This document shows, in pieces, positions 1 through 6,864 of a DNA stretch of 15,586 bases. The stretch's first letter is position 1. Every line of letters starts with the position of its first letter. The notes under the pieces were generated by a model. That model had not been told where the DNA came from, searched no databases, and saw only the letters and a program-made list of their open reading frames with translations. The position numbers were made by a program, and so were the translations under genes. Source of the DNA: Rhodospirillaceae bacterium (lineage in GTDB: Bacteria > Pseudomonadota > Alphaproteobacteria > Rhodospirillales > Magnetospirillaceae); assembly GCA_030151865.1 (NCBI GenBank), contig JASLCK010000187.1, positions 1 to 15,586 on the forward strand. Direction: 5' to 3'.

Positions 1-396
1 ATGGATGCGCCGCGCTTCCTCGGCAAACTTGTCGCCGACATAATCGCAATTGGCTTCCACATGCTGACGCACGGTTTCCAACATGCGGCGCATCGCCACC
101 AGGGGCGCCTCGGCCTCGGCCGGAAGGGCTGCCGGGGCGGCAGCCGCAACCGGAGCCGATACCGCCGACGCGGCAGCCGGGGCCACCGCCGTCGTCTCGA
201 CAATATCGGCGGGACGGCGCTGCTGCCCGGCGCTGGTAATAACGCTGGGCGCCATCAATGCCTTACGCACCCGGACATCGCCACAGAAGGGGCAAGACAC
301 CTCGCCCGCCGCGACTTGGCCCTCATAGGCGTCGCTGTTGCGGAACCAGGCTTCGAATTCATGCTCGGCCGAGCAGAGCAGAGAATATTTAATCAT
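1..396 (-). CDS. DUF1178 family protein, 3' end beyond window
   Basis: The gene starts at ATG 396 and runs off the window, leaving 132 codons without a stop. The N-terminus (MIKYSLLCSAEHEFEAWF) and a following CPFCG pair form a small zinc-ribbon-like module with cysteines near residues 8, 35 and 38. This is the typical opening of DUF1178 proteins, whose function is not known. Residues about 69-97 are almost only Ala, Pro, Val and Glu, a flexible linker, followed by a helical segment (MRRMLETVRQHVEAN, then YVGDKFAEEARRIH) that matches the conserved C-terminal half of the family. It lies 66 bp downstream of the Nit-type amidase gene in the same direction. No strong Shine-Dalgarno is visible before this start, so it may depend on readthrough from the upstream genes. 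The family call is solid; no function is proposed. Confidence 0.85.
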   Translation of the reverse strand, partial: MIKYSLLCSAEHEFEAWFRNSDAYEGQVAAGEVSCPFCGDVRVRKALMAPSVITSAGQQRRPADIVETTAVAPAAASAVSAPVAAAAPAALPAEAEAPLVAMRRMLETVRQHVEANCDYVGDKFAEEARRIH

Positions 397-462
397 GCTG
401 CAACCAGTGGCGATAGGGAGGAGGGCCAATAGCAGACCCCGCCCCCGCCGTCATCCAATCTC

Positions 463-1287
463 TTAAGGCTGAAGAGTATAACGCCGATCATGGCTGAGCG
501 ACGGAACTTTTCCGCGTGCCTCGCCCACCAGATCGGTATCGATATCGGCCATGATAAAGCCCGGTTCTTCGCCCGCATCGGCCAGCACCGCGCCCCAGGG
601 GGAAATGATCAGGGCATGACCAAAGGTCTGGCGATTACCCGCATGGTCGCCGCACTGGGCCGGGGCGAACACATAGCAGCCGGTTTCGATGGCGCGCGCG
701 CGCAACAGCACATGCCAGTGCGCCCGCCCGGTGGTGCGGGTAAAGGCAGCGGGAACGGTCAGGAAGTCCGCCCCCTGATGGGCCAGATCGCGAAACAGAT
801 GGGGGAAGCGCAGGTCATAGCAAATCGCCAATCCCAGCTTGCCCCAGGGCAGACCGACCGACACGGCCCGTTCGCCCGGCGCAAAGGTGGCGGATTCGCG
901 ATAGGCCTCGCCATTGCCCAAATCGACATCGAACATATGGATCTTGTCGTATTGGGCCACTACGTCGCCGCGCGGGTCCAAAACATAAGTGCGGTTGGCG
1001 ACCCGGCCATCCTCCAGCAGCACCGCCAGCGAGCCGCAATGCAGCCACAGCCGGGTTTCCGCCGCCAGTTCGCGGAATGCCGCCAGGGCTTTGTGGCTGT
1101 CTTCCGGCATGGCTTTGGAGACGATATTGTGGCGCCCCCATTCCATCATGCTGACGTTTTCAGGCATCAACACCAGTTCGGCACCAGCGGCGCGGGCGTC
1201 GCACACCAACTGCGCCGCAGCCTGGATGTTGGCATCCATGTCGTTACTGGCATTGACCTGAATACAAGCCGCCTTGAACCGCGCCAT
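463..1287 (-). CDS. Carbon-nitrogen hydrolase, Nit1/Nit2 type (probable deaminated-glutathione amidase or omega-amidase)
   Basis: This 274-residue protein is a single-domain nitrilase-superfamily amidase of normal length. The catalytic triad is visible: Glu43 in LMPENVSMMEW, Lys115 in YDKIHMFDVDL and Cys156 in LAICYDLRFPHLF. The DKIHMFDVD and CYDLRFP stretches are typical of the Nit1/Nit2 branch, whose members hydrolyse deaminated glutathione or alpha-ketoglutaramate in the cytoplasm. The start is ATG 1287, three bases after the grxC stop, so the two genes are probably translated together. A neighbouring glutaredoxin fits a role in cleaning up damaged glutathione, but that substrate is inferred from family and context. 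Nitrilases acting on other small amides are possible; a nitrile-cleaving enzyme is unlikely given the motifs. Confidence 0.92.
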   Translation of the reverse strand: MARFKAACIQVNASNDMDANIQAAAQLVCDARAAGAELVLMPENVSMMEWGRHNIVSKAMPEDSHKALAAFRELAAETRLWLHCGSLAVLLEDGRVANRTYVLDPRGDVVAQYDKIHMFDVDLGNGEAYRESATFAPGERAVSVGLPWGKLGLAICYDLRFPHLFRDLAHQGADFLTVPAAFTRTTGRAHWHVLLRARAIETGCYVFAPAQCGDHAGNRQTFGHALIISPWGAVLADAGEEPGFIMADIDTDLVGEARGKVPSLSHDRRYTLQP

Positions 1288-1290
1288 GAT

Positions 1291-1551
1291 TTAGGCCAGC
1301 CCCAACATCGGGTCCAGCTTGCCCGCCCGGTCCAGGGCGTACAGATCATCGCAGCCGCCCACATGCTGGCCGTCGATGAAAATCTGCGGAACGGTACGCT
1401 TGCCGCCAGCCCGTTGGATCATGGCATCGCGCAAGGCGTCGTCGGTGGTGATGTTGATTTCGCTATAGCTGACGCCCTTGCGCGACAGCAGGCTTTTGGC
1501 CCGGACGCAATAGGGGCAGACATTGGTGGTGTAGATCTCGACTTCGGCCAT
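1291..1551 (-). CDS. grxC: Glutaredoxin 3 (GrxC type)
   Basis: This is an 86-residue thioredoxin-fold oxidoreductase that uses glutathione to reduce disulfides and mixed disulfides in the cytoplasm. The dithiol active site CPYC is at residues 12-15, the cis-proline motif TVP at 53-55 and the glutathione-binding GGCDD at 65-69. Length and motifs match GrxC closely. An in-frame upstream extension exists, but ATG 1551 is preferred: it has GGAG six bases upstream and gives the family N-terminus (MAEVEIYTTNVCPYC). The gene lies 65 bp after comF and 3 bp before the Nit-type amidase gene. The gap before it contains an AT-rich patch (TATATT on the minus strand) that could be an internal promoter, but this is weak. 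Confidence 0.95.
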   Translation of the reverse strand: MAEVEIYTTNVCPYCVRAKSLLSRKGVSYSEINITTDDALRDAMIQRAGGKRTVPQIFIDGQHVGGCDDLYALDRAGKLDPMLGLA

Positions 1552-1616
1552 GATCGGCTCCGGCTTGACTGATTTGTCATGAATATAATTCGCCTCACCG
1601 GAAAGGCCAGAGCCAG

Positions 1617-2399
1617 TTAATGCCCCGCCCCCCGACTTTCCCCCAGAAAGACCTTGGCCAGGGTCAGCACATCGACCCGTTCGGCCCCGGCGGCCTTTAA
1701 GATGCGGGCGCATTCGTCGATGGTCGCCCCCGTGGTCAGCACATCGTCGATCAGCACCACTTTTTTGCCGCGCACCTGTTCGGGACGGCTCAGGGCGAAA
1801 GCGCCGCGCACATTGCGGCGACGCTCCTTGCGGGTCATGCGGCCCTGCGGGCTGGTGTCGCGTTCGCGCCGCAGCAGCAGCGGATCAACGGATACCCCGG
1901 TTTGCCGCGACAACGCCCAAGCCAGCAACGCCGCCTGATTATAACGCCGCCTGAGCAACCGCCAGCGATGCAGCGGTACCGGCAGCAACAGATCGGCGTC
2001 GGCCAACAGATCGCGTCCGGCCCGCGCCATCCATCGGGCAAAGGACGGGGCGGCAGCGGTACGGTCGGCATGTTTGAAGCGCAGGATCAGGGCGCGGCTG
2101 GTTTCGTCGTAACGAAATACCGCGCGGGCCCGGTCGAAACGGGGCGGATGGGTCAGGCACCGAACACACAGGGCATCCGGCCCCACATCAAACTCGAACG
2201 GACTGCCGCAGCAGACGCAGAACGGCGCTTCCAGAAAGCCGATGCGCCCCCAGCAATTGGGGCACAACGCCCCCGGTTCGCTGACCAGCGCGCCACAGCA
2301 CAAACAGCGGGGCGGCATCAGAAAATCCAGCGCCAGCCGGACCAGCCGCTGGCTTGCGTCCCAAACTGCGCCAAACGTCGCCCCGCCCCGGACCATCAT
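1617..2399 (-). CDS. comF: ComF family phosphoribosyltransferase-like protein
   Basis: This 260-residue protein has the two-part ComF layout. The N-terminal zinc-ribbon region carries cysteine clusters at residues 32-35, 46/49, 61-64 and 78/81. A type I phosphoribosyltransferase domain follows, with the PRPP loop VVLIDDVLTTGAT at residues 214-226 and the conserved LLPVPLHRWRLLRRRYNQA at about 138-156. ComF proteins are tied to DNA uptake and recombination in naturally competent bacteria, but the enzymatic reaction is not established. The gene starts at ATG 2399 (ATG 2396 is also possible), overlapping the TGA of the sensor kinase in an ATGA junction, so translation is probably coupled. In many alphaproteobacteria comF leads the grxC-nit-DUF1178 run; here that run is joined to a two-component system. 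Confidence 0.93.
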   Translation of the reverse strand: MMVRGGATFGAVWDASQRLVRLALDFLMPPRCLCCGALVSEPGALCPNCWGRIGFLEAPFCVCCGSPFEFDVGPDALCVRCLTHPPRFDRARAVFRYDETSRALILRFKHADRTAAAPSFARWMARAGRDLLADADLLLPVPLHRWRLLRRRYNQAALLAWALSRQTGVSVDPLLLRRERDTSPQGRMTRKERRRNVRGAFALSRPEQVRGKKVVLIDDVLTTGATIDECARILKAAGAERVDVLTLAKVFLGESRGAGH

Positions 2400-3760
2400 C
2401 CCCCCGGCAGAACCAGAACAGCCCGCAACCCGCCCAAGGGGGATGCCTCCAAATGCACCGATCCGCCGTATAGCTCGGCCAGATCACGCACGATGGCCAA
2501 CCCCAAACCGCTGCCCGGCACGGCTTCGTCCAGGCGTCGGCCACGGGCGAACACTTCTTCCCGCTGGTCCTCGGCCAAACCGGGGCCATCATCATCGATG
2601 GTCAGAACCGCCTTGGCGTTTTCGATGCGGGCATTGACCTCGACCCGGCTGGCAGCCCATTTGGCGGCGTTGTCCATCAGATTGCCCAGCATCTCGTCCA
2701 GGTCCTGACGCTCGCCATGGAAATAAAGCCCCTCGGCGATCAGCGACTGCACCGACAGATCGCGGCTGTCATGCAGCCGTTCCACCACACGGGCCAGGGA
2801 CCGGGCGCACAAAGCCAGCTCGCACCGCATCCCCGGCACCGACCGGGCGGCGGCGGCGCGGGCGCGGGCCATATGATAATCGACCTGCCGCTGCATCTTG
2901 GCGATCTGCGCCATGATCTGATCGGCCGAAGCCTTGGCCTTGCCGCCGTCTTGCGCCAGTTGATCCACTTCATTGGCGATCACCGCCAATGGGGTCTTCA
3001 ATCCATGGGCCAGATTGCCCGCCATGACACGGCCGCGCTGCACCACCTCGGCCTGATGATCCAGCAAAGTATTAAGATCATCGACCAGGGGCTGCACCTC
3101 GCTGGGAAAGACGCCTTCCAGATGGTTTTCCTGCCCCTCGCGCACCGCCAGCAGACGCCGACGCAAGCCTTTCAGGGGATGTAAACCGACCCACACCTGT
3201 AAAGCGGCAGCCGCCACCAGCCCCAAACCCAGCACCAGAAAAGAAATCCCCAAGCGGGCGGCAAACGCCTTGATGGCGGCATCCAGACGCGATGCATCTT
3301 CGGCCACCACCACCCGGATATGCCCGGCATAATGGGGCAGCTTGACCAGCCGTTCGACCGCCAGAACGCTTTGACCTTCCGGCCCAACCAGACGATGACG
3401 GTGCTGTTCCGCCGGGCCGGGGGTGTCGTCGGGCGCGGTCAGGGTAAAATCCCACAGCGAGCGCGAGCGCAGCAACAGATCGTGCTCGGGCACGTCGATC
3501 TGCCAGTAAAGGCCGGAATAGGGACGATCGAACTGCGGATTAAACGGCAGGCGCGAGGCGATGAGATTGCCGTTGGTGCCGACCACCAGCCCCGACATCA
3601 GCAAATCCTGATCATCGGTCAAATCGGCATAGAACTCGGTTTCGGCGTAGGTACGAAACAGATGAAACAAAATCACCGCCACCGCCACCAACGTGACGGC
3701 GATCCAGATAACCGCGCCCCCCAGCAGGCGCAGACGCAAGGAATGGTGGCGGCTGTTCAC
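2396..3760 (-). CDS. Sensor histidine kinase, PhoQ-like
   Basis: This inner-membrane kinase should phosphorylate the adjacent response regulator. With a GTG start at 3760 it has 454 residues: first membrane segment about 12-35, periplasmic sensor about 36-171, second membrane segment about 172-195, a HAMP-like linker, the dimerisation/phosphoacceptor helix with His252 in NLAHGLKTPLAVI, the N box GNLMDNA at 359-365, G1 DDDGPGL at 389-395 and G2 GSGLGL at 416-421. All catalytic elements are intact. The H-box sequence AHGLKTPLAV is of PhoQ type. The reading frame is open further up to a TTG at 3796, inside the regulator gene, but GTG 3760 is preferred: it has GGA six bases upstream, begins ten bases after the regulator stop and gives a normal short cytoplasmic N-terminus. 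The signal sensed is unknown; divalent cations or cationic peptides are only an analogy to PhoQ. Confidence 0.93.
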   Translation of the reverse strand: MNSRHHSLRLRLLGGAVIWIAVTLVAVAVILFHLFRTYAETEFYADLTDDQDLLMSGLVVGTNGNLIASRLPFNPQFDRPYSGLYWQIDVPEHDLLLRSRSLWDFTLTAPDDTPGPAEQHRHRLVGPEGQSVLAVERLVKLPHYAGHIRVVVAEDASRLDAAIKAFAARLGISFLVLGLGLVAAAALQVWVGLHPLKGLRRRLLAVREGQENHLEGVFPSEVQPLVDDLNTLLDHQAEVVQRGRVMAGNLAHGLKTPLAVIANEVDQLAQDGGKAKASADQIMAQIAKMQRQVDYHMARARAAAARSVPGMRCELALCARSLARVVERLHDSRDLSVQSLIAEGLYFHGERQDLDEMLGNLMDNAAKWAASRVEVNARIENAKAVLTIDDDGPGLAEDQREEVFARGRRLDEAVPGSGLGLAIVRDLAELYGGSVHLEASPLGGLRAVLVLPGG

Positions 3761-3770
3761 ATCGGGTCCG

Positions 3771-4430
3771 TCAAACGTCGTCCATCTGATAGCCAAGTCC
3801 GCGAATGGTGCGGATGGCGTCGGGACCGATCTTACGCCTCAATCGTCCGATGAACACCTCGATGGTGTTGGAATCGCGGTCGAAGTCCTGGGCGTAGACA
3901 TGCTCGGTCAGTTCCAGGCGCGGCACCACCTGCCCCTTATGGTGCATCAGATAGGCCAGAACCTTGAATTCGTGCGAGGTCAGAACCACCGGATCACCGT
4001 CCACCGTGACTTTGGCCCCGCGCGTGTCCAGCACCACCCGCCCACAGATGATTTCCGCCGAGGACTGGCCGTTGGCGCGGCGGATCAGGGCGCGCAGACG
4101 GGCCTGCAATTCCTCGACCCGGAACGGCTTGGTCAGGTAATCGTCGGCCCCGGCATCAAGACCTTGCACCTTGTCGTGCCAGGAATCGCGTGCCGTCAGC
4201 ACCAGAACCGGCATGGCGCGGCCCGCCTGACGCCAACGCTTCAGCACGCTGACCCCGTCCATCTTGGGCAAGCCCAAATCCAGCACCACGGCGTCATAAG
4301 GTTCGGTATCGCCCAGGAACCAGCCTTCCTCGCCATCGGGGGCCTGATCGACGGCATAATCGGAACGGCGCAAGGCATCGGCCAACTGGTCGGCCAGGGC
4401 CAGATCGTCTTCGACCACCAGAATGCGCAT
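3771..4430 (-). CDS. OmpR/PhoP-family response regulator
   Basis: This 219-residue DNA-binding regulator has a receiver domain (about 1-120) and an OmpR-type winged helix (about 125-219). The phosphorylation pocket is complete: acidic pair in VVEDD at 5-9, phosphoacceptor Asp51 in VVLDLGLPKMDG, Thr79 and Lys101 (LTKPF). The C-terminal half has the usual SHEFKVLAYLM, FIGRLRRKI and TIRGLGYQM elements. Start ATG 4430 lies 3 bp after the PepSY gene, and a strong Shine-Dalgarno (GGAGGAAA) sits inside the end of that gene. It pairs with the sensor kinase immediately downstream. The 11-bp phased half-sites upstream of the PepSY gene are its most likely autoregulatory target, by inference from how this family binds DNA. 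Confidence 0.95.
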   Translation of the reverse strand: MRILVVEDDLALADQLADALRRSDYAVDQAPDGEEGWFLGDTEPYDAVVLDLGLPKMDGVSVLKRWRQAGRAMPVLVLTARDSWHDKVQGLDAGADDYLTKPFRVEELQARLRALIRRANGQSSAEIICGRVVLDTRGAKVTVDGDPVVLTSHEFKVLAYLMHHKGQVVPRLELTEHVYAQDFDRDSNTIEVFIGRLRRKIGPDAIRTIRGLGYQMDDV

Positions 4431-4433
4431 GGC

Positions 4434-4868
4434 TTATTTCCTCCTGGCGGCCAGGATGTCGGAGTCTTGGGCGTTCAGCAATGTCGCTTCGTGGGCGTCG
4501 TAACGCAGTTCCACCAGACGGCCATTGTCATCCAACAGCTTCACCTCGTAGTAAAGCTGGCGGCCATGGTCTTCCAATTCCACCTGAATGACCTTGCCGC
4601 TGTAATCCCGATCGACTTTTTCCAGGATTTTGTTCAGCGGCACCACGCGGCCCTGGCGCAAAGCGTCGCGGGCGCGGTCCTGGTCGGAATGGCGGTCATG
4701 GCTTCGGACAGCGTCGTCCTGGGCCACTTTGGGATCGTAATCATTGATCCATTTATCCTCGCCACGCGCATGATCGCCCGCGCGGACCGCTTGCGCCGAC
4801 AGACACAACGGTCCCGCCAACAGGCAGGCCACCAACGACCGGAGGGAAAAACGAAGAAAGCGGATCAT
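4434..4868 (-). CDS. Secreted PepSY-domain protein
   Basis: This is a 144-residue exported protein. Residues 1-30 form a Sec signal peptide (MIRFLRFSLR, then a hydrophobic stretch through LLAGPLCLSAQA) with likely cleavage near AQA or VRA. A charged Asp/His/Arg-rich segment follows (about 31-66). The C-terminal part (about 68-131) is a single PepSY domain: an ARDALRQGRVVPLNKILEKV helix followed by strands IQVELE, QLYYEVKLLD and LVELRYDA. The frame stays open upstream to 5054, but ATG 4868 is preferred because it creates the signal peptide and has AGGA seven bases upstream. Small periplasmic PepSY proteins are often encoded beside PhoPQ-like systems and may modulate the sensor. That role is inferred; the gene is first in the run and 3 bp from the regulator. 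Confidence 0.88.
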   Translation of the reverse strand: MIRFLRFSLRSLVACLLAGPLCLSAQAVRAGDHARGEDKWINDYDPKVAQDDAVRSHDRHSDQDRARDALRQGRVVPLNKILEKVDRDYSGKVIQVELEDHGRQLYYEVKLLDDNGRLVELRYDAHEATLLNAQDSDILAARRK

Positions 4869-4892
4869 CGGCAAATCCTGCCCCGATCGTCC

Positions 4893-4930
4893 TGAACTGT
4901 CGATGAACGATTTGTTCAGGCTGCATTCAG
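4893..4930. promoter_or_regulatory. 11-bp phased half-sites, likely binding site for the adjacent regulator
   Basis: Four pentamers begin at 4893 (TGAAC), 4904 (TGAAC), 4915 (TTCAG) and 4926 (TTCAG), exactly 11 bp apart. The inner pair also forms an inverted repeat, TGAAC-N5-GTTCA, at 4904-4918. Read on the plus strand, TGTTCA-N5-CATTCA (4913-4929) has the hexamer-N5-hexamer layout of a PhoP box. One-turn direct repeats are the normal target of OmpR-family dimers. The site lies 25-62 bp upstream of the PepSY start, as expected for autoregulation. No convincing -10/-35 pair was identified alongside. Confidence 0.5.
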
Positions 4931-5181
4931 ATTGACGGTGGCATGCTGCACACAGGTCATGAAGATACGGCCCCCGAACCGTAGCGCCCGTTAAGGGCTC
5001 TTGATGATCTGCCGGACCCCATCCGGCCGCGGGGGCGAGACTGACGATCCCCACATCTCCCTCTGTCTCGCCCCCTTACTTCTTTCCCAGATTTACGTGA
5101 TTGTGCCGCCGCACCCCACCCATTCTGACGCCAGAAGGGGCTAAGACCATTTTCCCAGCCCCTGTTCCCAAACCGTGGGAT

Positions 5182-5197
5182 CGATTATAAATCGCCC
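5182..5197 (+). promoter_or_regulatory. Candidate -10 element immediately before the transporter start (possible leaderless mRNA)
   Basis: TATAAA at 5186-5191 lies seven bases before the ATG at 5198, the usual distance from a -10 box to the transcription start. It sits inside the palindrome CGATT-ATA-AATCG (5182-5194). No Shine-Dalgarno is present at a normal distance; GTGGGA at 5175-5180 is too far away. The -35 region (TGTTCC at 5163-5168, 17-bp spacer) is poor, so an activator may be needed or the match may be chance. Confidence 0.35.
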
Positions 5198-6058
5198 ATG
5201 ACATCCGTTCTTCTTGGGTTGCTGACCGCCTTGTGCTGGGGCGGCGCCGATGTTTTCGCCCGCTATACCAGCCGCGCCCTCAGCGCCCAGGGGGCCTTGC
5301 TGGGCATGATGACCGTCAGCCTGACCGGGGTCAGCCTGTGGATGGTCGCCTTGGGCGATCCCTGGCCGGGCTGGCCGTCCTGGTGGACGGTGGGATCATC
5401 GTCCCTGGCTGCCCTGTCGATGCTGCTGTTTTACGAAGCCATGCGGCGCGGTCCAGTTTCCATGGTGTCGCCCGCCGTCGGGGCTTATCCGGCCTGGACG
5501 GTTTTGATCACCATGTTGATGGGGGTGCGCCCCACCTGGGGCATGCTGGGGGCCATGGCCTTGACCATGACCGGGGTCTTGCTGGTTGCCCGTTTCGCCG
5601 CCGCCGAACCCGATCCCCACGAAGCGCCCAACCGCCGCACCACCTTGCTGTTGGCCCTGATCGCCAGTGTTTTGTTTGGCGGTTTGGTGCTGATGGGGCA
5701 ACAGGCGGTGCTGCATGACGGATCGCTGAAAGTCGTATGGTGGGGCCGCGCCACCGGGGCCTTGCTGCTGATCGGGCTGTTGCTGATCGGCCCGCGTCCG
5801 GCCCGTCCGCCCCTGCGCCCCTTGCTGGTAGCGGGCATCCAAGGCAGCTTGGATACCACCGGTTTGTTGGTGCTGTTCTCGGCCGGGGCGGGCATCGAAG
5901 GGGCATTGGCCAGCGTGTCCAGTTCGGCCTTTGGGGTGGTGACAGTGCTGCTGGCCCGCCTATTTTATAAGGAACGCATCGCCAGCGGACAGGGTTGGGG
6001 CATCGCCGCCGTGTTCGCGGGCGTGATCGCCCTGGCCGCCCAAGGATCAGTTCCATGA
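5198..6058 (+). CDS. EamA/DMT-family transporter
   Basis: This 286-residue inner-membrane protein has about ten hydrophobic segments arranged as two EamA repeats (about 1-133 and 148-282), the standard layout and length of drug/metabolite transporters. It opens with TSVLLGLLTALCWGGADVFA, and the second repeat ends with VLLARLFYKERIASGQGWGI; the conserved E-R-I near the end of the repeat is typical. The substrate cannot be told from sequence. The stop TGA overlaps the ATG of the CbiX-like chelatase gene (6055-6058), so the two are probably translated together. That suggests transport of something used by the chelatase and sulfur-relay genes, such as a metal, a tetrapyrrole or a small sulfur compound. 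This is inference only. Confidence 0.88.
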   Translation: MTSVLLGLLTALCWGGADVFARYTSRALSAQGALLGMMTVSLTGVSLWMVALGDPWPGWPSWWTVGSSSLAALSMLLFYEAMRRGPVSMVSPAVGAYPAWTVLITMLMGVRPTWGMLGAMALTMTGVLLVARFAAAEPDPHEAPNRRTTLLLALIASVLFGGLVLMGQQAVLHDGSLKVVWWGRATGALLLIGLLLIGPRPARPPLRPLLVAGIQGSLDTTGLLVLFSAGAGIEGALASVSSSAFGVVTVLLARLFYKERIASGQGWGIAAVFAGVIALAAQGSVP

Positions 6059-6864
6059 CCGTCACCAAGCCCTTGCCGTCCGATGTCGCCCTGCTGCTGG
6101 TCGGGCATGGATCGTCGCGCCTGGACAGCGCCCGCCACGCCACCGACCGGCTGGCCGAGGCTTTACGGGACAGCGGCGAGTTTGCCGAGGTCGCGGTCTG
6201 TTTCCTGAAGCAGGACCCCACGCCCTCCCTTGATCTGGTGCGCGCCCAAAGGGTGGTGGTCATTCCCAACTTCGCCGGCGAGGGCGGCTTTACCCGCACC
6301 ATCATTCCCGATCTGTTGGGACTGTCCGGCCCGATCAGCCAGATCGGCGGGCGGACCATTCATTACACCGCGCCGCTGGGGGCGCATCCCCCCATACCCG
6401 CCCTGCTGGCCGAGCGAGCGCTGGATTTATGTCGCCGCCAGGACATCACGCCCGGTCAGGCCAGCCTTTTGCTGATCGGCCATGGCTCCAGCCGTCCGGG
6501 GGCGTCGGCCACCACCGAGGCCATTGCTGCGGCCATCGCCGCCCAAACCCCGTTCGGACAGGTCGCGGCGGGATTTCTGGAACAAGCCCCCTTTGCCCGC
6601 GACTGGCCCGCCCTGACCCGCTATGACGACGTGATCGCCCTGCCCCTTTTGGTGTCCGACGGCGCCCATGGCACCGCCGACGTCCCCGCCTTGTTCGCCC
6701 CGCCCCTGCCCTTGGGCAAGCGGGTGCATCTGCTGGACGGCCCGCCCTTAAATCCCGCCCAATGGGCCGGTCTGGCCCGCGAACTGGCCTTGGCCGCCCT
6801 GTCGGTGGTAGCCTTGCCCGACGCAAACCCTTCTTCTTGCGACGACAGGACGCTCCACCGGTGA
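6055..6864 (+). CDS. Two-lobed CbiX-type (sirohydrochlorin) chelatase
   Basis: This 269-residue protein consists of two CbiX-like lobes in tandem. The first begins LLLVGHGSSRLDSARHATD (His18), the second LLLIGHGSSRPGASATTEA (His143). Class II chelatases of this family insert Co or Fe into sirohydrochlorin, for cobalamin or siroheme. The second lobe keeps a further candidate ligand, His205 in LVSDGAHGTADVPALF. The matching position of the first lobe has Phe79 (AGEGGFTRTIIPD), so the halves are not equivalent. The frame is open further upstream, but ATG 6055, overlapping the transporter stop, gives the correct N-terminus. The TGA at the end overlaps the GTG of tusD. Association with Tus/Dsr sulfur-relay genes favours siroheme over cobalamin, as an inference; metal specificity cannot be read here. 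Confidence 0.87.
   Translation: MTVTKPLPSDVALLLVGHGSSRLDSARHATDRLAEALRDSGEFAEVAVCFLKQDPTPSLDLVRAQRVVVIPNFAGEGGFTRTIIPDLLGLSGPISQIGGRTIHYTAPLGAHPPIPALLAERALDLCRRQDITPGQASLLLIGHGSSRPGASATTEAIAAAIAAQTPFGQVAAGFLEQAPFARDWPALTRYDDVIALPLLVSDGAHGTADVPALFAPPLPLGKRVHLLDGPPLNPAQWAGLARELALAALSVVALPDANPSSCDDRTLHR

Larger units (their letters stand above)
4869..5197. other. Divergent intergenic region between the PepSY operon and the EamA-CbiX-Tus operon
   Basis: This 329-bp stretch holds no gene I can support. The part near 4893-4930 carries the phased half-sites. The remainder has short inverted repeats: GGGGCT/AGCCCC at 5137-5162, TCCCA-N5-TGGGA at 5166-5180 and CGATT-ATA-AATCG at 5182-5194. The frame upstream of the PepSY gene stays open across much of it, but nothing there looks like protein. 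Confidence 0.7.

Noticed and set aside
490..1572. 360-codon plus-strand frame opposite the Nit amidase and grxC genes
   Set aside because: A reverse-strand shadow without conserved motifs; the minus-strand genes explain the region fully.
3761..3796. Longer sensor-kinase start at TTG 3796
   Set aside because: It would lie inside the regulator gene and use a rare start without a good Shine-Dalgarno; GTG 3760 with GGA upstream fits better.
3693..4895. 400-codon plus-strand frame antisense to the response regulator and PepSY genes
   Set aside because: Both genes beneath it have intact motifs and ribosome-binding sites; this frame has neither.
4869..5054. N-terminal extension of the PepSY frame containing CAACH, a possible heme c motif
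   Set aside because: The extension lies upstream of a good signal peptide and ribosome-binding site, overlaps the phased operator and has no export signal of its own, so the CxxCH match is chance.
5995..6054. Upstream extension of the CbiX-like chelatase
   Set aside because: The added residues are Arg/Gly-rich, lie inside the transporter gene and have no family counterpart; ATG 6055 overlaps the transporter stop in the usual way.
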